Shown piece after piece: positions 18,657 to 24,408 of a DNA stretch of 24,408 nucleotides (the stretch's first letter is position 1; every line of letters begins with the position of its first letter). The stretch is taken from IMG/VR virus record IMGVR_UViG_3300007734_000908, positions 1 to 24,408 of that record; one strand, given 5' to 3'. The position numbers were made by a program, and so were the translations under genes. The notes beneath the pieces were generated by a model that ran no database searches, was not told where the DNA came from, and was given only the letters and a program-made list of their open reading frames with translations. This DNA comes from a virus.

Positions 18657-20990
18657 ATGCAAATAGAAAAAAAATACTATCATGTTGATAATATTGAAAT
18701 GGTCAACCTTCTTATCAATCATATTAATCAATCAGAAGTACTTGCTTACGATACTGAGACGACAGGATTAAATGTTAGAAAAGATGAAGTAGTAGGATGG
18801 TCAGTATCAGGCGATGAAGGGATAGGATTTTATCTTCCAACTCAAAAATGGAATGCAGAAACAAATCAACTAGAGGAATGTATCATTGGCGGAAAAGGAG
18901 CACATGGTATTACTAAAAAGTTACTCCCGCTGCTTAAGGGTAAGAGACTAGTAATGCACAATGCTTCTTTTGACTGCCGTATTACTAAGAACTATTACGG
19001 AATATCTTTATTAGAAGATCTTTGGGTAGATACAGCGCTCCTTGTTCATACAGTACAGGAAGAAGGAGCCGGTATGGGTGTGTTTGGTCTTAAACCTTTA
19101 GCAATCTCTATTCAGAAAGAGATTGGATTAAATGTAGAAGAAGCAGCCAATAAAGAACAGGTAGAGTTAAAAGAGTCTATTAAAGCAAATGGAGGATCAA
19201 CTACAAAAGATCTTTATGAAATCTACAAAGCAGACATGGTAATTCTTTCTAAGTATGCTGCAGCCGATACGGATTTAACACTTAGAGTTTGTAATCACTT
19301 TTTAAAAGTATTAGAGGAAGAAGGATTAGAAAAATTCTTCTTTGAGGAGGAAGTAATGCCTCTTTATAGGGAGGTAACTGTTCCAATGGAAGAGTTAGGA
19401 GTAGCTTTAGATCTTCCTTTACTGGAAAAGACTAGAGAGGATATTATAAATGACCTACAATCAAACAAAAAAATTGTAATTGACAGTATATTAAGCATTC
19501 CAGAAGCAAAAGAGTGGGTAGTTGATACAGCTTTACATACTTATAAACCTTCACACAAAGGTAATTGGGCACAGAATTTAGTTATGCTTCATTCACTTCC
19601 TCTAGAAAGAAGTCAGAAGACTGGAAAGTATTCGTTAACTAAAAAAGCTATTGACGAATTAGAAGAGAGTAACGTAAAACAATTCTTATTAACAGGAGAT
19701 TTATCCCTATTAGATGAAATGGAAATTGTTAGAATCTCTATGTCAATGTGGAAGGAAGACAACGAAGGAGAATATTTGAATATTCAGTCTAAGAAACACT
19801 TAGGTGAGATTGCTTTTAAGTATATGGGAATCAAACCTCTTACTCAAACTAAAAAAGGTCAAGATCAATTCGATATGGATATGTTAGAGGAGCTTGCAAA
19901 GACTCATACATGGGCAAATAATCTTAGAACATATAATAAGTTACTGAAGATTAAATCAACTTATATTGATAGATTCTTAGACGGACAAGAAGATGGTAGA
20001 TATTATTTTTACTACAAACAAAACGGCACAGTATCAGGAAGGTATGGTTCAGACGCTCAGCAATTACCTAAACCTAAAGAAGAAGGAGAAGATACTCCAC
20101 TACTTGTAAAATATACAAACGTAGTAAGGGAGTTCTTAATTGCAGGAGAAGGAAGAAAGTTAATCGATAATGACTACACTTCTCTAGAACCTCACTGCTT
20201 TGCTTCTGTAGCAGGTGATATTAATCTTCAAGAGATTTTTAACAATGGATGGGATTTTTATTCTACTGTTGCCATAAGAACTGAGAAGCTAGATGAAGAT
20301 AAAGTAAAGTATCCGAATGGTGTTTCACCTGATACTAAATCTCCTATCTTTCTAAAAAAATTAGATCCAGTAAAAAGGAACCAAGCTAAATCTTATTCAC
20401 TAGGAATTGCATACGGAATGGAGTCATATGCATTAGCAAAAACTTTAGACATATCTCAGAAAGAAGCAGACGCTTTAGTAGCAGGTTACCTAGATGGTTT
20501 TCCTCAACTAAAAGAGTGGAGAGTTAATTCTAGAGAGCAAGTAAAGAGACACGGTTTTATTCAAAATAAAGTAGGACGAATCAGACACTTACCTAAAGTA
20601 AAACTTATCTTTGAAAAGTATGGCGATCAAGTATTAGATTGGAGATTTAGAAAAGATTTAGAGACTACCTACGGAAAAGATCCTGTAATGCAGATGTATA
20701 GAGATTACCGAAATGGATTAAACAACTGCTTGAACTATCAACTACAATCACTAGCAGCGGCGGTTGTAAATAGAGCAGCAATTCAGATTAATAGAAAAGC
20801 AAAAGAGTTAGGAATAGATGCTAGAGTACAAGCTCAGATTCATGACCAGTTAATCATAAATGTAAGAGAGGATCAAGCAGAAATGTTTATGCCTTACGTA
20901 CAGGAATTAATGGAATTAACAACACAATTACCAGGAGTAACACTAAAAGCACCGCCACAAATAGCAAATAATTTTGCTGAAGGCCATTAA
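18657..20990 (+). CDS. polA: Family A DNA polymerase with 3'-5' exonuclease
   Basis: 777 residues; replicative phage polymerase. Proofreading domain: ExoI AYDTETTGL (Asp32, Glu34), ExoII MHNASFDCR (Asp106), ExoIII YAAADTDLTL. No 5' nuclease domain. Polymerase: GTVSGRYGSDAQQLP (460s), motif A LIDNDYTSLEPH (Asp506, Glu511), motif B KRNQAKSYSLGIAYG (Arg574, Lys578, Tyr586), motif C AQIHDQLII (His729, Asp730). Two points differ from E. coli Pol I: Leu582 at the place of Phe762, and Gln731 where motif C normally has Glu (HDE). Inserts near 340-410 and 545-570 lengthen it. Single-gene unit with its own promoter, before groES. Confidence 0.95.
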   Translation: MQIEKKYYHVDNIEMVNLLINHINQSEVLAYDTETTGLNVRKDEVVGWSVSGDEGIGFYLPTQKWNAETNQLEECIIGGKGAHGITKKLLPLLKGKRLVMHNASFDCRITKNYYGISLLEDLWVDTALLVHTVQEEGAGMGVFGLKPLAISIQKEIGLNVEEAANKEQVELKESIKANGGSTTKDLYEIYKADMVILSKYAAADTDLTLRVCNHFLKVLEEEGLEKFFFEEEVMPLYREVTVPMEELGVALDLPLLEKTREDIINDLQSNKKIVIDSILSIPEAKEWVVDTALHTYKPSHKGNWAQNLVMLHSLPLERSQKTGKYSLTKKAIDELEESNVKQFLLTGDLSLLDEMEIVRISMSMWKEDNEGEYLNIQSKKHLGEIAFKYMGIKPLTQTKKGQDQFDMDMLEELAKTHTWANNLRTYNKLLKIKSTYIDRFLDGQEDGRYYFYYKQNGTVSGRYGSDAQQLPKPKEEGEDTPLLVKYTNVVREFLIAGEGRKLIDNDYTSLEPHCFASVAGDINLQEIFNNGWDFYSTVAIRTEKLDEDKVKYPNGVSPDTKSPIFLKKLDPVKRNQAKSYSLGIAYGMESYALAKTLDISQKEADALVAGYLDGFPQLKEWRVNSREQVKRHGFIQNKVGRIRHLPKVKLIFEKYGDQVLDWRFRKDLETTYGKDPVMQMYRDYRNGLNNCLNYQLQSLAAAVVNRAAIQINRKAKELGIDARVQAQIHDQLIINVREDQAEMFMPYVQELMELTTQLPGVTLKAPPQIANNFAEGH

Positions 20991-20993
20991 AAG

Positions 20994-21022
20994 TTGTTTC
21001 TTTAGATATTTATTCATATATT
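20994..21022 (+). promoter_or_regulatory. -33/-7 promoter for groES-groEL, with embedded TATTTATT motif
   Basis: TTG 20994-20996, 20-base spacer, TATATT 21017-21022. The spacer contains TATTTATT (21007-21014), the core of the second promoter class, so this operon may be read in two phases. ATG 21054 is 31 bases after the -7 element. Confidence 0.68.
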
Positions 21023-21053
21023 ATTAAAACAAGTTATTAATTAAAATCAGTTT

Positions 21054-21359
21054 ATGTCAAAGACGTTACAAGCAAACAACGACAGAGTTATTATCAAACC
21101 TGTCGACCAGTCAGAAGAAATGTACGGAAGTATCATTATTCCGGACATGGGTAAAGAAAAGCCCGAAATGGGAGAGGTTATCTCAGTAGGTCCAGGACGC
21201 CAGTCTGAATTTGGATCATGGATAGAAGTTAAAGCCAAAGTTGGAGATGTAGTATTAATTCCTAAGATCGGTTCAATGCGAATTGACTTCGAAGGAGAAG
21301 AATATTTTATTACACCAGACAGAGAAATTTTAGCAACAATTAAAGAATCACAAGAGTAG
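21054..21359 (+). CDS. groES: Co-chaperonin GroES, phage-encoded
   Basis: 101 residues, full GroES fold: NNDRVIIKPVDQSEE, the mobile loop around EEMYGSIIIPDMGKEKP with the hydrophobic IIIP tripeptide that docks on GroEL, GEVISVGPG, KVGDVVLIP and a C-terminal strand REILATI. Forms the heptameric lid of GroEL. The mobile loop differs from the bacterial GGIVL form, which may tune binding to its own GroEL partner. Two bases before groEL; same operon. Confidence 0.93.
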   Translation: MSKTLQANNDRVIIKPVDQSEEMYGSIIIPDMGKEKPEMGEVISVGPGRQSEFGSWIEVKAKVGDVVLIPKIGSMRIDFEGEEYFITPDREILATIKESQE

Positions 21360-21361
21360 TT

Positions 21362-23002
21362 ATGAGTAAACAAATTAGTTTCGGAAAAGATTCCAGAGAA
21401 AAATTACGTTCAGGAGTAGATCAATTAGCAGATGCAGTAGTATGCACACTAGGTCCTTCAGGAAGAAACGTATTTATTCACCGTCAAGGTGCAAGTCCAA
21501 TTTCAACAAAGGATGGTGTAACAGTAGCAAAAGAGATCACATTAGAAGATCCAGCAGAAAATACTGGAGCACAAGCTGTAAAAGAAGTAGCAATCAAATC
21601 AGCAACACAAGCTGGAGATGGAACTACTACAGCAACATTACTTGCAAGAGAAATTTATGTTCAAGGTTTAGATGCTTTAGCAGATTCAAATGCAGTAGAA
21701 GTAAAAAGAGGGATTGATACTGCAGTAAAAGCTGTTGTAAAGTATTTGCAGGATGATTACTCAAAAGACATTACAGACGAATTGCAATTAAAACAAGTAG
21801 CAACAATCTCAGGTAACAACGATCCTGAAGTAGGAAATCTTATTGCAACAGCAATGGATAAGGTCGGTAGAGATGGTTTAGTAACTATTGAAGAATCTAA
21901 GACAGGAGATACTTATCTCGAAACTGTAGAGGGTATGCAATTCAACAGAGGATACAAATCTCCATACTTTGTTACAGATAACAATACTATGACCTCAGTA
22001 TTGAACAATCCTTTAATTCTTATTACAGATAAAAGATTACAGCATATTAAAGAGATGTTACCACTACTAGAATCAGTATCTCAACAAAATAAAGACTTAC
22101 TTATCATTGCAGACGATATTGATGCAGAGGCATTATCAACACTTGTTGTAAATAAAATGAGAGGTGTACTAAGAGTAGTAGCTGTAAGGGCTCCTGAATT
22201 TGGAGACAAAAAGAAAGCAATGCTAGAAGATATTGCAACCTTAACTGGAGGTACAGTTGTTTCATCGGAGAAAGGAATGAAGCTTGATAAGTTTGATCCA
22301 AATTGGTTTGGTAAAGCTAGAAAAGTAATTGTAGGTAAAGATGAAACTACCATTGTAGATGGTAAAGGATCTGAAGAAGCAATCAATCAAAGATTAGATG
22401 AATTAAAAGAACAAATCGATAATACAGTTTCACCTTACGAGAAAGAAATCTTACAAGACAGATTAGCAAAACTTATTGGAGGAGTAGCAATCATACATGT
22501 TGGAGGTCATACTGAAGTAGAGATGCGTGAAAAGAAAGATAGAGTTGATGATGCACTTCATGCAACACAAGCAGCCTTACAGGAAGGATACTTACCTGGA
22601 GGAGGAATTGCTTTATTAAATGCAGCAAACTATCTACAAAATATCTTAGAAGGAGATATAACCTCTCATCCAGATCAAGAGAAAGGTATCGATATTGTAA
22701 TCAGAGCAATCAGAAAGCCATTCGAACAAATTCTATTGAATGCAGGAGAGACTCAAGACAAGATTGAGGACAGAGAATTAACTCTACTTGCAGGAGATAA
22801 ATGGTTAGGATTTAATCCAAGAACAGGGCAATACGTTAACATGTTAGATGAAGGTATTATTGATCCAACTAAAGTAACAAGACTAGCTTTAGAAAATGCA
22901 GCATCAGTTGCAGGAACAATGTTAATCACAGAGTGTGTAATTGTAGACAAGAAAGACAATAAAGAACCACAAGGGGAAGTCAATCCTATGGACTTTATGT
23001 AA
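21362..23002 (+). CDS. groEL: Chaperonin GroEL, phage-encoded
   Basis: 546 residues, full length. Equatorial ATP site: LGPSGRNVFI, STKDGVTVAKEI (Asp51), GDGTTTATLLA (Asp86) and DRVDDALHATQAA with the ATP-hydrolysing Asp. GGG loop at YLPGGGIALL. Apical domain around 190-370 with the usual substrate-binding helices (QHIKEMLPLLESVSQ). The C-terminus ends VNPMDFM instead of the bacterial GGM repeats, so the cavity floor differs. Would fold phage capsid or other proteins, with the phage GroES just upstream. ATG 21362 in TAGTT context, directly after the groES stop. Confidence 0.96.
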   Translation: MSKQISFGKDSREKLRSGVDQLADAVVCTLGPSGRNVFIHRQGASPISTKDGVTVAKEITLEDPAENTGAQAVKEVAIKSATQAGDGTTTATLLAREIYVQGLDALADSNAVEVKRGIDTAVKAVVKYLQDDYSKDITDELQLKQVATISGNNDPEVGNLIATAMDKVGRDGLVTIEESKTGDTYLETVEGMQFNRGYKSPYFVTDNNTMTSVLNNPLILITDKRLQHIKEMLPLLESVSQQNKDLLIIADDIDAEALSTLVVNKMRGVLRVVAVRAPEFGDKKKAMLEDIATLTGGTVVSSEKGMKLDKFDPNWFGKARKVIVGKDETTIVDGKGSEEAINQRLDELKEQIDNTVSPYEKEILQDRLAKLIGGVAIIHVGGHTEVEMREKKDRVDDALHATQAALQEGYLPGGGIALLNAANYLQNILEGDITSHPDQEKGIDIVIRAIRKPFEQILLNAGETQDKIEDRELTLLAGDKWLGFNPRTGQYVNMLDEGIIDPTKVTRLALENAASVAGTMLITECVIVDKKDNKEPQGEVNPMDFM

Positions 23003-23024
23003 TATTAATTTAAAATCAAATAAA

Positions 23025-23192
23025 ATGAACAAACAAGAGTTATTCGAAAAGATTGACGGGTTGTACGAAGAGTTTAAAGCTCAACACAACGGAACAACTA
23101 AAAAGTCACAAGCCAATGCAAGAAAGGCAATTGGAGAGGTTAAGAAATTAATCACAGAGTACAGACAAGCGTCCGTAGCAGAGCAAAAATAA
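23025..23192 (+). CDS. Small histone-H1-like (Hc1-type) protein
   Basis: 55 residues, starting MNKQELFEKIDGLYEEFKAQ. The second half (SQANARKAIGEVKKLITEYR) matches the compact helix of Bacteroidota Hc1/histone-H1-like proteins, which have an acidic first helix, a Lys/Asn turn and an (A/V)RKA..E.K.L...R second helix. Those proteins bind DNA and compact the nucleoid. The Lys/Ala-rich tail of longer family members is absent. Could package phage DNA or alter host nucleoid. Follows groEL by 22 bases. Confidence 0.6.
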   Translation: MNKQELFEKIDGLYEEFKAQHNGTTKKSQANARKAIGEVKKLITEYRQASVAEQK

Positions 23193-23196
23193 GAAA

Positions 23197-23249
23197 GGGA
23201 CCGAGAGGGGAGGGGGCGTCAAAACCTCCTCACCGAAGGTGTCACGCGC
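23197..23249 (+). other. GC-rich structured island (packaging site or RNA element?)
   Basis: About 53 bases, from GGGACCGAGAGG to TCACGCGC, far richer in G and C than anything else in the window and non-coding. GGGGAGG (23207-23213) can pair with CCTCCTC (23225-23231), loop GGGCGTCAAAA; then CACC-GAA-GGTG (23231-23241). The sequence contains CCTCCT, the 16S anti-Shine-Dalgarno core. G-run, GTCAAA and a later CACGCG also recall cos regions near HNH/terminase genes of cos-type phages, from memory only. No T tract follows, so it is not an ordinary terminator. Confidence 0.5.
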
Positions 23250-23277
23250 AAATTTAAAACAAAAATAAAATAAAGTT

Positions 23278-23751
23278 ATGACAGTAATTGAAATAATTGT
23301 ACTAATACTTACAATAGTAGGATTAGCAGGAGTAATAGGTTATCAGTTAACAAAAGGACAGCCTTACCTAAAAGACATGGTTCAAGATGTAAAAGACATC
23401 GAAGTAAAAACCGAACAAGTAGCAAATGAATTGTACAACAAAGACTTACGTCCAATTGTAGCAAAGAAAGCTCCAAAGAAGGAAAAAGTAATCGAGCAAG
23501 TAGAGGCTATGAAAAAAGTTATAGATGCACACGATACCTTATTTGAGGAGATTGCCAGAGTAACCTCACAGGACATTACACAGGAAGTTATAGAGAAGGT
23601 AGTAGAAATTGCCAAAGTAACGCCAGAGGAGACCACTATAAAGGTACAGCCAGTTATAGAGAAAGTTAAAGAAATAAAACCAGAGTTTCCAATTGACAAG
23701 CCTAAGAAAAAAAGAAAGTACTACCCAAGAAAGCCTAAAACAACTATCTAA
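23278..23751 (+). CDS. Membrane-anchored coiled-coil, Lys-rich protein
   Basis: 157 residues. One N-terminal membrane helix (about 4-23, IIVLILTIVGLAGVIGY), then a long Lys/Glu/Val-rich helical region with heptad character (35-130), then a Pro-containing basic tail (KPKKKRKYYPRKPK). N-in or N-out orientation not certain. Not recognised; the basic tail could bind nucleic acid or acidic proteins near the membrane. ATG in ATAAAGTT context after the GC-rich island. Confidence 0.7.
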   Translation: MTVIEIIVLILTIVGLAGVIGYQLTKGQPYLKDMVQDVKDIEVKTEQVANELYNKDLRPIVAKKAPKKEKVIEQVEAMKKVIDAHDTLFEEIARVTSQDITQEVIEKVVEIAKVTPEETTIKVQPVIEKVKEIKPEFPIDKPKKKRKYYPRKPKTTI

Positions 23752-23753
23752 CA

Positions 23754-24044
23754 ATGTCAGATTCAATCGCCAAATACAATGAATTAGTCGAGAAGGAAAC
23801 CTCTCTATTAAGGTCCGAACATCAAAGGAGTATTGAGAGTATTGTTGAGATACTGCAAGCAGCTAAGAAAGCAAAACTAAGAAGTGCTTTATTAAGACAG
23901 GTGTTAAAAATCTCGCAAGAGGCACCAAATCTTACCCCTAGCACTGTCTTTCAGATAGCAGCAGATGTAGTCAAGGTAGATGAATTATGTAACACATACA
24001 CAAATAAAAATGGAACAACAACCAAGAATCAATTTAACAATTGA
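23754..24044 (+). CDS. Unknown helical protein
   Basis: 96 residues, almost wholly helical (HQRSIESIVEILQAAKKAKL...), with a Thr/Asn-rich unstructured end. Not recognised. Two bases after the upstream gene; overlaps the next gene by 35 bases in another frame. Confidence 0.65.
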   Translation: MSDSIAKYNELVEKETSLLRSEHQRSIESIVEILQAAKKAKLRSALLRQVLKISQEAPNLTPSTVFQIAADVVKVDELCNTYTNKNGTTTKNQFNN

Positions 24045-24243
24045 TCAAACTATGCCTGTAGAGTGCGAGAAATGTAACCACGTTTACTTCGAAGAAGCAC
24101 TTCATATTCGCAAGGCCTCCGGCCTATTAACAGGAACAGGTCAAACAACCTATATGCCTATTCCGGTATTTGCTTGCAAGGCCTGCGGCCATGTCAATAT
24201 TGAGTTTCTTCCAAAGGAACTGAAAGACTTAGATGAAGAATAA
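24010..24243 (+). CDS. Small zinc-ribbon protein
   Basis: 77 residues with two CxxC knuckles, CEKC (Cys19, Cys22) and CKAC (Cys56, Cys59), about 33 residues apart, and ACGHVNIEFLPKE after the second: a zinc ribbon. Unknown role; zinc-ribbon proteins of this size occur in large phages as structural or transcription-related factors. ATG 24010 chosen because the longer frame from 23980 lies within the upstream gene. Ends at a strong terminator. Confidence 0.7.
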   Translation: MEQQPRINLTIDQTMPVECEKCNHVYFEEALHIRKASGLLTGTGQTTYMPIPVFACKACGHVNIEFLPKELKDLDEE

Positions 24244-24257
24244 ATACTAAGATAAAC

Positions 24258-24289
24258 AAAGGGAGGCTATAATTAGTCTCCTTTTTTTT
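24258..24289 (+). terminator. Strong intrinsic terminator
   Basis: GGAGGCTA (24262-24269) / TAGTCTCC (24274-24281), loop TAAT, 8 pairs with one G-U, preceded by AAA and followed by eight T's. Confidence 0.92.
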
Positions 24290-24292
24290 GTG

Positions 24293-24306
24293 CTATTTAT
24301 ATCAAA
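24293..24306 (+). promoter_or_regulatory. TATTTATA-class promoter for the last gene
   Basis: CTATTTATATCAAA just after the terminator; 15-base identity (GCTATTTATATCAAA) with 6188-6202. The next ATG is 66 bases downstream, a longer leader than at other sites; the leader has a weak hairpin TTAGTT/AACTAA (24336-24354). Confidence 0.5.
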
Positions 24307-24371
24307 GAGTTACTATAAAATTTTGTTACTATTAATTAGTTGTATTCTAACTAACTTAAAAAAATATTTTA

Positions 24372-24408
24372 TGGGATTTTTCAGTATCTTTAAAAAATCA
24401 AATGATTA
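24372..24408 (+). CDS. Start of a gene cut by the window edge
   Basis: Twelve codons visible (MGFFSIFKKSND) after a late-type promoter and an A/T-rich leader ending TATTTT-ATG. Nothing can be said about function; a late (structural or packaging) gene would fit the promoter class. Confidence 0.5.

Noticed and set aside
21442-21717. 91-residue frame inside groEL, rich in Arg, Ser and Lys
   Set aside because: Shadow of the groEL reading frame.
23197-23220. Four-run G-quadruplex
   Set aside because: Only three G runs of three or more (GGG, GGGG, GGGGG) are present on this strand, so a standard three-layer quadruplex is not assured; kept only as one option for the GC island.
24336-24354. Hairpin TTAGTT/AACTAA in the leader of the last gene
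   Set aside because: Six A/T-rich pairs with a 7-base loop are weak and expected by chance in such DNA.
1-24408. Minus-strand open frames up to about 108 residues
   Set aside because: All lie opposite well-supported + genes, have hydrophobic or Ser/Leu-rich shadow composition, and none shows a motif.
1-24408. tRNA genes, CRISPR arrays, insertion sequences
   Set aside because: No cloverleaf with a T-loop GTTCRA pattern, no regularly spaced repeats and no transposase or terminal inverted repeats were seen by eye.

Overview
This window is an AT-rich segment of a large double-stranded DNA phage (or prophage-like element) that very probably infects a member of the Bacteroidota, most likely a flavobacterium. 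The reasons are: every recognisable gene is on the + strand and packed with 1-60 base overlaps; Shine-Dalgarno sequences are missing; at least eight promoters have a TTG / 20-base spacer / TATATT layout, which fits the Bacteroidota -33/-7 promoter; a secreted nuclease has a short signal peptide ending in FGQ; and there is a DUF4494-like protein and a small histone-H1-like protein typical of that phylum. Phage character is shown by a family-A DNA polymerase, four free-standing homing endonucleases, a small structural-type protein, phage groES/groEL and many tiny unknown genes.

Layout: 1-2437 holds the end of a HAD-like gene, an unknown repeat-domain protein, an HNH homing endonuclease and a metallophosphoesterase. 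2443-5051 is an operon of small unknown genes. 5067-6153 holds a structural-type protein with its own late-type promoter, then two membrane proteins. 6189-6294 looks like a small RNA unit. 6302-9228 holds a GIY-YIG endonuclease, ClpP, queD and small genes. 9280-12650 holds an HNH endonuclease, queE, unknown genes, a secreted nuclease and a phosphoribosyltransferase. 12651-13638 holds folE behind a promoter and a candidate preQ1 riboswitch. 13643-18605 holds a MazG-like pyrophosphohydrolase, a transglycosylase (dpdA-like), a GIY-YIG endonuclease, a PurN-like formyltransferase (dpdN-like), a P-loop kinase, queF and a PD-(D/E)XK nuclease. 18608-20990 is the DNA polymerase. 20994-24408 holds groES, groEL, a histone-like gene, a GC-rich island and small genes.

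The central system is a 7-deazaguanine DNA modification pathway. FolE converts GTP to dihydroneopterin triphosphate, QueD makes carboxy-tetrahydropterin, QueE makes 7-carboxy-7-deazaguanine, QueF reduces preQ0 to preQ1, the DpdA-like transglycosylase swaps guanine in DNA for the deazapurine, and a formyltransferase probably caps the preQ1 amine. QueC (CDG to preQ0) is the only missing step and must come from the host or from elsewhere in the phage genome. A preQ1-I-like aptamer between the folE promoter and its start codon would give product feedback on the first step.

Two promoter classes are visible. The TTG-N20-TATATT class often has the intrinsic terminator of the upstream operon folded inside its spacer. 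A second, TATTTATA-type class sits 18-21 bases before the start codons of homing endonucleases and the structural gene and may be late. All functional calls rest on motif recognition by eye; no search or structure prediction was run.
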